From a virus: a DNA stretch of 58,921 nucleotides. The stretch spans positions 1 to 58,921 of the IMG/VR virus record IMGVR_UViG_3300018080_000203; one strand, given 5' to 3'. The position numbers and the translations under genes are program-made. How positions within the stretch are numbered: the stretch's first letter is position 1; each line of letters starts with the position of its first letter. Of this stretch, positions 24,871-34,600 are shown piece after piece. Under the pieces are notes generated by a model that worked only from the letters and a program-made list of their open reading frames with translations, ran no database searches and was not told the DNA's origin.

Positions 24871-25650
24871 TTACCCAACTACAAAAGGAACAGGATCGCT
24901 AAGCCCAATCAACTCATTGGTCAGAGTATCCCATTCGGCTTGTCCTTCGCTAACCAACGTCTCACCATCCATGCTTTTTGCACCGCCAGCCGATGGCCAC
25001 TCGCTGTACTTGCTTCTAACACGCCCCAGCCGCACCTTGAGAGCCGCTCTTGCATACCGAAGGATAAGATCTCTATCGCGAAAACGAAGACTCTTAAAGT
25101 CATTTGCAGGCGTTGTATCAGGAGGAGTTGGGTCCTCAGTAATCAATTTAGTGCTGGCATATCGAGCAATGACTGTACCGCTTTGATGATTCGTCGGATA
25201 AATGCTAAGTGTGTTGATGTCTTTGTCATATTCCCAGGCAGGTTCAGCCCCAATTATACGCCGCGCTGTCGATGCATGAGCAATCATTTGATGAAGAGTT
25301 CCGTAAAACGAGCCGCCAGGTAGCCCAGTGAGACTCTGATAAGCCACTGGAAGCATCTCGACATCTATAAAAGCAAAAGGATTGATGGCTGCAATAACAT
25401 CTAACTGCACGCCAGGAAACCAAACACTCAACACCTCATCGCAATCATCCGGCATAGTGTAAGATGACTCGCCAGATGTAACAGTCTGAACAGCATGACG
25501 TTTGACTCCCTTGCGACCTATCCACCACCTCAACGCGTCATCAAAAGAGTCATCAGCATGATACTCTGTAACCTCCAAGATTACCGCACCACACCCTAAT
25601 GATCTCTTGACCCAATCAATGGCATCATTTCTGTTGAGAGGGTCAGTCAT
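24871..25650 (-). CDS. Putative neck/head-completion protein
   Basis: A 259-residue protein. The N-terminus (NRNDAIDWVKRSLGCGAVILEVTEYH) and the C-terminal helix (DRDLILRYARAALKVRLGRVRSKY, then EWPSAGGAKSMDGETLV) resemble head-completion/neck proteins found next to capsid genes in T4-related phages. Such proteins close the portal after packaging. The location two genes after the major capsid protein supports this. GGAGGT precedes the ATG. Confidence 0.55.
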   Translation of the reverse strand: MTDPLNRNDAIDWVKRSLGCGAVILEVTEYHADDSFDDALRWWIGRKGVKRHAVQTVTSGESSYTMPDDCDEVLSVWFPGVQLDVIAAINPFAFIDVEMLPVAYQSLTGLPGGSFYGTLHQMIAHASTARRIIGAEPAWEYDKDINTLSIYPTNHQSGTVIARYASTKLITEDPTPPDTTPANDFKSLRFRDRDLILRYARAALKVRLGRVRSKYSEWPSAGGAKSMDGETLVSEGQAEWDTLTNELIGLSDPVPFVVG

Positions 25651-25673
25651 AAATCACCTCCACCAAAAGCGTA

Positions 25674-26096
25674 TTACTTCTTGTCCTTCTTTTTGGACGT
25701 CTTTTTTCCACTCATCGCCTTTACCATTTTATCAGCAGTAGATTTTGTAGCAGTCCCTTTTTCAGGCTCAGGTTCGAGTTCTTTTTTCGGTTCTAACTTT
25801 TGCTTCGGTTCTGACTTCTTTGGCGCAGGCTTCGACTCCTTTTTTAACTCTGACTTCTTTGGCGCAGGCTTCGACTCCTTTTTCGGTTTTGGTTTCTTTG
25901 GTATAGGTTTTTGTTCTTTTTTTGGTGCAGGTTTTGGTGCAACATCTTTAATAGCAACAAGCAACCCTTGATCAGCAAATTTCTGCCAATATGCACCCTC
26001 AAGTATTTCGTTGTCCCCGATGCGCCTCTCACCACCTCCAACGTATAACGGGAGAGATTTGCCAATAAACCTTGGAGCTTTCTTGAATCTCTTCAT
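25674..26096 (-). CDS. Lys/Pro repeat protein
   Basis: A 140-residue protein. Residues 1-50 resemble a small fold (FKKAPRFIGKSLPLYVGGGERRIG, then EGAYWQKFADQGLLV). The rest is a repetitive basic tail with 13-residue repeats (ESKPAPKKSELKK, ESKPAPKKSEPKQ) encoded by 39-bp DNA repeats around 25811-25888. Similar small domains occur in capsid-associated phage proteins. A head decoration or connector protein with a disordered tail is possible. Confidence 0.5.
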   Translation of the reverse strand: MKRFKKAPRFIGKSLPLYVGGGERRIGDNEILEGAYWQKFADQGLLVAIKDVAPKPAPKKEQKPIPKKPKPKKESKPAPKKSELKKESKPAPKKSEPKQKLEPKKELEPEPEKGTATKSTADKMVKAMSGKKTSKKKDKK

Positions 26097-26112
26097 AACT
26101 CCTCCCTGAATC

Positions 26113-26147
26113 AAAACGGGAGAGCCAGCCGCCGCCGACCCTCCCGT
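26113..26147 (-). terminator. Terminator after the major capsid gene
   Basis: On the minus strand ACGGGAG and CTCCCGT form a 7-bp GC-rich stem around a GC-rich loop, followed by TTTT. It lies 58 bases after the capsid stop. The region 26148-26204 shows no gene. A partial terminator here would set a high capsid to downstream gene ratio. Confidence 0.6.
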
Positions 26148-26204
26148 CGCCTACTCAACATAAGACCCATCGAGGGGCCATTGAATCAATCGAGTCGCAG
26201 CCGA

Positions 26205-27692
26205 TCAGAGCCCGCCCGTGATCGTCACACGCCCGAACCACTCGTCGCGCAAACGCTTGGTCGCATAACGAGTCCGCATTCCTTTGCGATAACTCTGATC
26301 CTCTGGATCGAGGAACGTTGGAGTCATCTGCAATGGCACGTATGGACTGAACACGAATCCAGCGTCAAGATAACTCCGACCTCTAAGGCCGAGCATCATC
26401 TGATTCCACTGGAAAAATGGATCTTGGTAGCCCATCCATTTGTTGGAGAGCGGACCCATTCTCAAGATACCCTGGTGGCTCGTCATTGGGCCATAACTTG
26501 GCGGCACTACAACACCGTCAAACGGTCCTTGAACGTTACCAGGAGCGCTTACCCAAGGCGGCCTAAAGTCACCATGAGTTTGGAGCTGTACCAGTTTTGC
26601 AGAGATATCAGGGCTCGTTACGTACCAATTCGCAGGCGCTCTCAAGGTCTGCTTATGAATCTCAAAGCTGACCGCACTCATCCGAGTCATAACTGAACGA
26701 ATATGGTCAAGCTCATTGATGCCAGCAGGAACTGTAAAGTCAAATGTGCGAATAATTCCAGCACTCGCCAAGAAAAGCTGCCCTAAGATATCTCGATCGA
26801 TTTCGAGCGCAACTTCCTGGCTGATACCAGAGACAAGCTCGGTCTCGGCATCAACGCCATGGAATGCACGCAGGTCATCAGCAGCTTCACTCGACCAACG
26901 AGCCTTGAGCTTGCGCGTCTGTGCTCGAATGGTTTCGAATTCGATGTCGATGTAGACATCCGGGATATTCCGGTTGCCTTCCATGTCGTAGTAGTAAGTC
27001 GCTCGAACGTAATTACCAGCCACTGTGATCGTATCAAACGTAAAGTTTGTGATCTGCCCATTGGCATAGTTGATAGCGCCAGTCAATACGTCGCCAGTGA
27101 AACCACCAGCTCCGTCATCGACTGCCGTCTGTACAACCGCCTCAGTCGTTGGGTTATACTCTTCAACTGTGAGCGAATATCCTACAGTCGCATCGAGAGG
27201 ACGAACTGGGCTGTATTGAAGAATAACTGAGCCAGGAGAACCTGTGAACCACTCACCACCAGCAAGGATCGGAGTCAACTGTTCATTCGGAATTTTTTCT
27301 GACGAATATTGGTCATCAAAATTCTGAATCAGGTTAGTACCCGCTACTGTCTCACCCTTCGAACGTCCGTGCTTGTACTCGAAGTAGAACACGGCTCCAA
27401 CAGGTGCAGTCATTGGTTGGACGGACACAATCTCATTTGCGATGAGATTTGGGAACACTCGGCGCAATACTGGGAAAATGTATTTGGTATACACACCAGC
27501 ATTTGTGCTAAGAGTATCCTCGGCGAGCTGTCGGCGCATGTCGAGGAATTGATTTTCCATCAACATTGCCATGCATTTTTTGGTATAGTCCTCCTTGACT
27601 CCCTTCAAGAAGCGATCCCACTTTTCAACAAGCTGACCAGTGTAGCTGTCATCACGAATGCTCCGTGCTCCTGCTTCTTCGGTCAGATTCAT
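26205..27692 (-). CDS. Major capsid protein, T4 gp23 type
   Basis: A 495-residue protein. The stretch TKYIFPVLRRVFPNLIANEIVSVQPM followed by VFYFEYKHGRSKGET is characteristic of the gp23-type capsid family, as is the later KARWSSEAADDLRAFHG helix and DRDILGQLF. It forms the icosahedral shell. The N-terminus (MNLTEEAGARS) may be processed by the protease encoded upstream. ATG 27692 is chosen because GGAGG lies eight bases before it; an ATG five codons upstream lies in that site. A terminator follows. Confidence 0.9.
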   Translation of the reverse strand: MNLTEEAGARSIRDDSYTGQLVEKWDRFLKGVKEDYTKKCMAMLMENQFLDMRRQLAEDTLSTNAGVYTKYIFPVLRRVFPNLIANEIVSVQPMTAPVGAVFYFEYKHGRSKGETVAGTNLIQNFDDQYSSEKIPNEQLTPILAGGEWFTGSPGSVILQYSPVRPLDATVGYSLTVEEYNPTTEAVVQTAVDDGAGGFTGDVLTGAINYANGQITNFTFDTITVAGNYVRATYYYDMEGNRNIPDVYIDIEFETIRAQTRKLKARWSSEAADDLRAFHGVDAETELVSGISQEVALEIDRDILGQLFLASAGIIRTFDFTVPAGINELDHIRSVMTRMSAVSFEIHKQTLRAPANWYVTSPDISAKLVQLQTHGDFRPPWVSAPGNVQGPFDGVVVPPSYGPMTSHQGILRMGPLSNKWMGYQDPFFQWNQMMLGLRGRSYLDAGFVFSPYVPLQMTPTFLDPEDQSYRKGMRTRYATKRLRDEWFGRVTITGGL

Positions 27693-27741
27693 ATTCCGTG
27701 CCTCCATGGCCTACCTTCCCTCCGTCGTCTGACCCTTGGCG

Positions 27742-29331
27742 CTACGAGGTCAGATTCCCCGTTCCAGCCAGCTCATCGAATTCTTGCTCGGTGAGCCCGA
27801 AGTCATCCAGCGTAGCGCCTTGCTGGCCATTGCCTGATTTTTTGCGCGGCGCACCAAAAGTATCTTCTTCTAATGACCGCTGTTTTCCACGCCCAAGACG
27901 AGCGCGGATTCTTTCAGATTCATCTTCGTCACGAACACGACCGCCGCTGCTACGGCGCCCATGAGATCGAACGATTCTATCTACTTCTGACACCGAGTTG
28001 GCGCCTTCACAAAGTTCTTGAAGTTCTTCACCATCAGGGTGATGTTGGATAATGCTTTCAACGTAAGAAGCTACCTGTACATGTTCTGCTAAATCAAGAG
28101 CTTTTCTTGTACGATCATCAGCTTCTTTGATTTTCTTTTTGGCTTCTTCAGCTCGTTCTTCGGCCTTCTCAACACGCTGTTCAAGCGAGCTGATTTTATC
28201 GAGAAGTTCGCTCTTGGCTTCTTCTTCTTCACCAATATGTTCGTCTTTGGCCGACGAAAGCTCTTTTTGAAGAACTTCAATACGTTCATCAAGAGCTTCA
28301 ATGCTGTCATATTGGTCTATCTTTCCAATGAGTTTTACAATGGCATCACGCGAAGAATGACCAGCAATCTTGCGCTCAATATGAAGCCGATACGCTGCCT
28401 CTTTCGCAATAACAGCCATCTCATCATGTTCTTTTTTGATTTTCTGTACCTCGAGTTCACGCTCAGCTAAATCGCCTTCCAATTTAGCAATACGCTCATC
28501 TCTCGACGCCAACTCTTGTTGGTGAACTACTGGACTGGCAAAACTCGTTACCATCGAAGCGATACGCTCAAGAACTTGCTTTGCACCTGCTATCTCTGGA
28601 TCACTCAGGTACTCACTCCTTACACGTTCTTCAGCAGCTCCATCAATCTGCTCCATCTTTCGACGAAGCTCGGTAGAAAATTTTTCAGTCAAACGCTCTT
28701 CAACACGGCGCTCGGCTTCTGCCAACACGCCAGATGTCATCTCCTCGACTAAGCCAGGATAGTTTTTCTTTAGTTCCTCGACGGTTAGCATATTCTCTCC
28801 CTCTGGTATCCGCTGTAGCTCCTCATGGAACACCTGCGGATACGCCGAACGCGTAGCAGGGTCCGCGACGAAATCGAAAGTATCGAGTTTGAAATCCTCT
28901 TGTACTTCTTCGGTTCCATCAGGAAGCGTTTTCGTTGAACCATAGCCCCGGCTGCTTACACCAACCTGAGCCCCAGCCTCCATAATAGTCTTTAGTATAC
29001 GACCATTTGGAGTGTCCAGAATTTCAGATTCACCAATGACCTCGTTGCCCTCGACATTCAAGCCAGTAAGTAAATGACTAACACGTTGTAGCTTGGTGCG
29101 CCCATCGGCAGGGTGATCGAGCTCACCAAAGCATCGACGCATATTCATATCTTCGAGTTTTCGGTTGATTTCGCGATCCCACAAATGCTTTCTGTACAGA
29201 CGCTTATTTTCAGTCGCCTTATCACTGCGAGCATATGGACCACGAGCAACAACCTTGCCAAGCTTTCCTTTTTCAGTTGATTCCTGCAACTCAAAAGTAA
29301 GAGGCATTGTATCGATGAGTAGAGTAGCCAT
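27742..29331 (-). CDS. Prohead protease (T4 gp21 type) fused to a scaffold-like coiled coil
   Basis: A 529-residue protein. Residues 1-170 are a peptidase S80-type domain: NKRLYRKHLW, His73 in GELDHPADGR and the catalytic Ser (126 or 127) in GVSSRGYGS, then FDFVADPA. Residues about 190-470 are long coiled coils (scaffold-like), and the C-terminus is charged. In T4 the protease and scaffold are separate genes (21 and 22); the fusion suggests the scaffold carries its own protease. T4-type enzymes cut after (I/L)-x-E, which matters for the leader proteins at 18-24 kb. Confidence 0.85.
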   Translation of the reverse strand: MATLLIDTMPLTFELQESTEKGKLGKVVARGPYARSDKATENKRLYRKHLWDREINRKLEDMNMRRCFGELDHPADGRTKLQRVSHLLTGLNVEGNEVIGESEILDTPNGRILKTIMEAGAQVGVSSRGYGSTKTLPDGTEEVQEDFKLDTFDFVADPATRSAYPQVFHEELQRIPEGENMLTVEELKKNYPGLVEEMTSGVLAEAERRVEERLTEKFSTELRRKMEQIDGAAEERVRSEYLSDPEIAGAKQVLERIASMVTSFASPVVHQQELASRDERIAKLEGDLAERELEVQKIKKEHDEMAVIAKEAAYRLHIERKIAGHSSRDAIVKLIGKIDQYDSIEALDERIEVLQKELSSAKDEHIGEEEEAKSELLDKISSLEQRVEKAEERAEEAKKKIKEADDRTRKALDLAEHVQVASYVESIIQHHPDGEELQELCEGANSVSEVDRIVRSHGRRSSGGRVRDEDESERIRARLGRGKQRSLEEDTFGAPRKKSGNGQQGATLDDFGLTEQEFDELAGTGNLTS

Positions 29332-29335
29332 CCGT

Positions 29336-29557
29336 TCACCCTGACCTTATGGCACTTGATCGAAAAGGAGAGCGGGCAAGCAAATCGCCGAGCCGTCGTT
29401 TTGGTCTCTTCCGTTTTGGAACAATTTTTCGCTTACCCTTTTTCTCAAATCCAATCTTGTCCCGAGTCGTACCTCCAAAACCAAGGGCTTCCCGCCGACC
29501 ACTTCTGGTTCTTAGCCTGCTAGCTTCAAAGAGCCAATCGACGGGAATCCACGTCAC
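29336..29557 (-). CDS. Small basic protein with WIP-LFEA leader
   Basis: A 73-residue very basic protein. MTWIPVDWLFEASR matches the start of gene 23902-24426 and includes an L-F-E-A site. The remainder is Arg/Lys-rich (RKIVPKRKRPKRRLGDLL). Located between the protease-scaffold gene and an acidic core protein, where T4 has small core genes 67 and 68. Probably an internal, processed, DNA-binding head peptide. Confidence 0.55.
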   Translation of the reverse strand: MTWIPVDWLFEASRLRTRSGRREALGFGGTTRDKIGFEKKGKRKIVPKRKRPKRRLGDLLARSPFRSSAIRSG

Positions 29558-29559
29558 CT

Positions 29560-30555
29560 CTACTCGTCATCCTCGAAGTCGATTTCGTTGTCCTTATCAT
29601 CGTTGTCTTCGTCAGGTTCAATATCTTCGTCATCGTCTTCGCTGATAAGGTCTTCGTCATCGTCTTCTTCGTCGTCCTCGTAGAGCCCATTCTCGACACC
29701 CATTTGGATGGATTCAAATAGGCTTGGAGATCCGATTTCTTCATGTGTCGCAAGAGCTTTTGTCACGCCCTCGAGCAGAGAAGCAAGTCTGCTTTGAAGC
29801 TCTTCACTCACTTCGCCGCCAGCCGCCTCGATAGCCTCAGAAAGAGTCACTGCTGACTCGCTCATAGCATAGAGCATATTGCCAGCGTCGATGTCTCCCA
29901 TCGCCTCAAAGCATTCGCCAAGGAGCCAAGCCAGCCAACCGCCATTAATGGCAGCTTCTTCATGGGGCGAAACCTCTCCAGTATTGGTGTCGCTGTTCTC
30001 CAGCTCTTCTCTGAGCTGTTGAAGCTGAGCGGCCACACCCTCTTGACGGACAATAAAGCCCTTTTTCGCCACTTTTGAGAGACGTTTACGGCGCTTTTTG
30101 ATCTTGGCCTTTTTGCGCTTATAGTACATTTTGGCAGCAGCACGAAGTTGACCTTTTTTCTTTCTTCTGGCTGCCTTCTCTTTGCGCTTTTGTTTGACAG
30201 TGACTTTCACCAACTTCCCAGTTTTGGGGTCAACTCTGAAACCCCTCTTTCTGCGAACCATGCGTTCTCCAAGAAAAACGAGATCTTCGTCTTCCTCTAA
30301 ATCACTGCCATCCCATTCAACATGCTGTTGTTCGTTGTCATCAGCTTCAGAAGTATCATGCTCATCATTGTCAGAGCTCTCGTTTTCTTCTGTCAATCGT
30401 GGACGCACCGCCTCAGAGGTCGGTGGACTTCCAGCATGTTGTTCAAGTAGCCCAGAATTGCGCTCGATGTCATCCATGACCTTGCTTGGATCGAGCCCAA
30501 TACCTTCAAGCTCCTCACTCAGTGGGCGAACTTTGAAATCTTTCCGATTGAACAT
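29560..30555 (-). CDS. Charged prohead core-type protein
   Basis: A 331-residue protein with striking charge blocks. The N-terminal third is acidic. A strongly basic segment follows (KTGKLVKVTVKQKRKEKAARRKKKGQ, then KKRRKRLSK, read in pieces). Next comes a helical domain (LAWLLGECFEAMGDIDAGNMLYAMSESA). The 45-residue tail is almost all Asp/Glu. The N-terminus contains LSEELEG, another possible protease site. A core or DNA-associated head protein is likely. Confidence 0.5.
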   Translation of the reverse strand: MFNRKDFKVRPLSEELEGIGLDPSKVMDDIERNSGLLEQHAGSPPTSEAVRPRLTEENESSDNDEHDTSEADDNEQQHVEWDGSDLEEDEDLVFLGERMVRRKRGFRVDPKTGKLVKVTVKQKRKEKAARRKKKGQLRAAAKMYYKRKKAKIKKRRKRLSKVAKKGFIVRQEGVAAQLQQLREELENSDTNTGEVSPHEEAAINGGWLAWLLGECFEAMGDIDAGNMLYAMSESAVTLSEAIEAAGGEVSEELQSRLASLLEGVTKALATHEEIGSPSLFESIQMGVENGLYEDDEEDDDEDLISEDDDEDIEPDEDNDDKDNEIDFEDDE

Positions 30556-30573
30556 TCCCCTCGACCTCCCTGC

Positions 30574-31524
30574 CTATTGAGGCTGATCGAAACGACGAGC
30601 GAACTTTTCTGAGAACGCTGCCGCAAGACCCATTTCTTTTGCCCTCGCCGCCACTCCATCATGAACCCGTGCAAGGCTCTTTAGCGTACCGTCTTTACAC
30701 ACCGAAATGGCATCTTCGACGATCCCAATAGTAGCATCGAGGTCTGCTCCAAATTTAGAAACAAATTCTATGAAGTCTTCGACGATCACTGCGGAATCCA
30801 AATCACTCTCTAGACGATACTCGTCATTGAAACGACAAGCAACCGCAATGCTATCTTTCATTCGATGAAGACTTTCACGTAAGCGTCTAAGAGACGCCTC
30901 AATTATTTTTCTGTGCCGATCATCGCTATTATCACCTTCGTTGATAAAATTATCGAATTTCGGCTTCGGAAAATCTTTGTTAGCCTCAGCGCCTACGTAT
31001 TGAGCCATGGTTTTCTCGTTTTCACGTACCGCAACGAGCCATTCAGGGTCTTTTGCAGAGTCACCGCCACAAAATGAAGCTTGAATAAAATCGTCCTCAA
31101 CTCCTTCTGCGGTGAGCTTTACACCAGACCTTACTAATTCATACAATGACCCAAGATGGATGTCCACCTCGTCGTCGTTGCCATCAAGAAGAGCCTTAAC
31201 CGCCCCAACTGACTCATTTCTCACTTCAGCGCTCAACTCAGAAGCTTCTCGAACAGGAATATCAACCCTCTCAACATTGTCAAATTCTACCTCTCCAGTC
31301 TCTTCGTTAAACGAAAAACTAGCCCGAAAGAACTCTCCAGTATTGTTGAGAATAATCGCATGGTTGGCGAACGTTCCTAGTGTTCGAACTTCGGCACCTT
31401 CGTCACCACCAAAAAGCTCAGGTTGTAAAGCAACAGCCTCGTCAACCCGCCCCATTACCACCTCGTAGCTACCCTCTAGTAACTTCGAGAGGAATTCACC
31501 ATCTACTAGCTTTCGTGATCCCAT
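30574..31524 (-). CDS. Hypothetical protein between portal and core genes
   Basis: A 316-residue acidic protein. The first 100 residues are alpha/beta (RTLGTFANHAIILNNTGEFFRASFSFNEETGEVEF). The C-terminal half is helical (RRLRESLHRMKDSIAVACRF, DLDATIGIVEDAISVC). No family recognised. The location next to the portal suggests a role in prohead initiation or the core. A TATAAT lies about ten bases upstream of the ATG, without a clear -35 box. Confidence 0.5.
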   Translation of the reverse strand: MGSRKLVDGEFLSKLLEGSYEVVMGRVDEAVALQPELFGGDEGAEVRTLGTFANHAIILNNTGEFFRASFSFNEETGEVEFDNVERVDIPVREASELSAEVRNESVGAVKALLDGNDDEVDIHLGSLYELVRSGVKLTAEGVEDDFIQASFCGGDSAKDPEWLVAVRENEKTMAQYVGAEANKDFPKPKFDNFINEGDNSDDRHRKIIEASLRRLRESLHRMKDSIAVACRFNDEYRLESDLDSAVIVEDFIEFVSKFGADLDATIGIVEDAISVCKDGTLKSLARVHDGVAARAKEMGLAAAFSEKFARRFDQPQ

Positions 31525-31610
31525 GACATCCAGATTATAGGTCTTTCCTTACGAAAAGCAGCCTACGGCTATGAGTGCTCGCGTGTCAAGCCTTGTTATC
31601 ATACATGATA

Positions 31611-34600
31611 CTATAAACTTGCTTCCGCTCGCATCGTTTTACGAAGGTCTACAAGCAATCCGCCCAGTTCACGCATTCGCTTATTGACCACCGCGTTTTC
31701 CCTATACAATCGGGCAAATTTCTCATTTACCCGCCTTTCTGTCTCACGATTTCCTTTCTCAAACTCACGCCGCCAATCGAAATTAGGGACAGCTTTGATC
31801 AATTGTGATAAACGCCGATCAAATTGATGAACTTCTGTCAATGTTGGAGCTCCACCAGAAACTGTCTCATCATCTACAGACATCTGAAGCTTTTGGATCT
31901 GAGCCTCTACAGCTCCATCCTTCAACCTCTCCTCGTTTTTCTCTTCCATAACCTTGACAGCTTCTTCTTCTGTAAACTTGAAAAGGTGAACCAAAAGCCA
32001 CTTGGTTGACACCATCTCGCCCATTCTTGAAGCGAGATCAGCAGTGGTGTTCATGACTTCCATTCTGGCCAATTCAAGAATCGACGACGGAACAGTCATG
32101 TGTACTTGATAATCGTATTTATCTGATTCTCTGCCGATAGCTATAAGGTGAACTCGGCATGCTTTTCGATACCCACCTCTTAGGCATCGCTGAATACGCA
32201 TAATAGCACGAGCAAACCTGATATCTTGGGTGGACAATTGCCCTTGAACAGGCTCTCCACCGTACCCATAGTACGCCTTTGGTATTTTTAACGAGGCAAC
32301 AAGCTTATCACGGTGATACTCAAGACTATCGGTCTCGGTGTAATCAGGCCCTTGGATGACGTCTATTTCAGTCGTCCGCTTTCCATCACGAACAGGTATA
32401 AAGAAGTCTTCATCATGAGAATTTTTTACAAAAATTCCAGCAGACAACGCGAATGTATGTGTTTTTCCAACTGTCAGCGTAAAAGTATCAGCCCGCTCTT
32501 CAAGCCATTCAATAGACACGACTTTGTGGTTATCACCAATGGCGGCCTTCCGAAATGAATCAAAATCATCATATCCCTCTTCCCTCACCATCTTTAGAAG
32601 CATATGACGATGAATTGATACGACCTTTCTTGTATTGGCCTCTTGAAGGACATCGCGAAGCACATCAAAAGCAGCCAAAGCAATATCATCCATACTGGCT
32701 TCTGGGTTACTGCGTACAAGCTCTTTGACTCCTTCAATAAAAACCAAAGGAAACTTGATCCGCATATTCCTGCTTGCCTTCTCGCGCCGTTCATGATTAG
32801 CCCAAAGCTCGCTCATGGCCTTGCTGCGGATCTCGTTATCCCTGGCATGCTGCTCAGAGCTATTGTACTCACGAATAAATCGACCCTGGTCTCTCTCCTT
32901 GTTCCACTCAGCAAGCTTCTCACGACGCTCGGTGCTCTGGTTGTACCGAGTTATATTTTGACGAGATGCATTCCTGAGTCGCTGATCAAGTTCTGGATCT
33001 TCAATCCTTGCTCTCTTGAGAGCCTCGCCACCATTGACACCAAGCATACGATGAAAAGCCAAATGATCTTTATAAACCATTCCAATCAAATTTGAAGGAA
33101 GATTGTTCAATGGATTGAAATCGTCGTGGTGAACGAGTTCATTCTTCTTTTTGAGTTTGAGGTCCGAAGCCACCACACGATGCCCATAGAGTGACTTTCT
33201 CGTTTTTGGACAGTAGACCAATTCATAGCCTTCAAGCGTCTCACCCTTGGCCTTAGAGCTAATCCGCCTACGAAATGGCATCAAAGAATCTCCAGGTCGT
33301 AAATTTTGAGCTTCTACTTTTGAACAATCTCGACGAATCATTTTGTGGTCTGGAGTCACAATGACTGACTCGCCGTTGTCCAAAGTAACTCTTACGAGCT
33401 GAGCATCACGTCGCGTCTTACCAGCCCACTCTACCTTTCCAGGCCGAAGCTTTCCATCATTATCGAGGTCAACTGACCAAACCCACTGCTCTTCACCAAG
33501 AGCATATGCATTTGCCATCTCCTCTATTGTTCTCACGCTTCCATCGAGAAGCTGAATCTCGGTTTTCCCGTGCAAACACAAAGGGTTATAACGCATATCG
33601 AGTTTACCAGTAGAATTATGAACAAAAACATTGCTTACCAATGCAAAATTAGCATACTTATCTACATCCATATTATAAACATCTTCATATCCATCAAAAC
33701 GCACATCAACAACTCGATGATTTATCTCCTCTCCAGCTCTTCTCTCATACTTTCTGTTGCGCCATTTACAATGACCAACAACCTGTCGCTTGAAATCCTT
33801 GAAACCTTTGTAGCCCTGTCGTCCAAGCCAAACTTTGAAACACCCATAACTCATAACCGACTTCTGTGTCGTTGGAAGATTTTTATATAAAACCAAAAAT
33901 TCCTTATCTGTATTGAGGTGTTCAACTAATTCCTCAGCCGTAATCAATGGATCACACTCAATCAATTTCACAACTACAGACATCATCGCATCATAAATAG
34001 GCTCAGATGCTTTTTTGCGATCATCAACGTTTTTACGACCGTTCTCTGCACAAACTTTTCTAACAAGATCAGGATTACGCGACCGCCACGCATTCAACCG
34101 CTCAGCAACATCACTAGCAAACACTTTATCCGTCTTTACACGATGCACAAAAGAATCTCTGGCCTTTTTTAGATTTTCACCAAGATGTTTTTTGGCATGA
34201 CTTTCTCTTTCACCTACTTCAAGATTCGATGGATCATTGTTTGATTTTACACGATCTTTATGATGAACTACAGCATCAGATAACCCCTCAAACAATTCTG
34301 GCCACAACTCGCGTGCAACAAGTGAATGAACATGTTCTTGCTTACCATCAAACGGCTGCTTGATTTTTGTGTAGCCGCGTCCACCATTGGTTCTCGCCAT
34401 CAAAATCGGCATCAAACGATCTCCAGCCTTCAACTGATCACACCGCCTGTAAACACCATCTCGCATAAGAAACGGATGATGACCTGTTGCTCTAACAACC
34501 GCTCCACTGTCTAAAACAACCCTGTAAACAGGAACATTTTTTCCTGTCTGTCTTGGATTTTTTGCAAGACCAGGTACAACCTTTCCTTTAGAAAGGTCAA

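Noticed and set aside
31525-31610. TTGACA near 31592 and TATAAT near 31533 as a promoter
   Set aside because: They are about 50 bases apart and neither has a matching partner at 15-19 bases.
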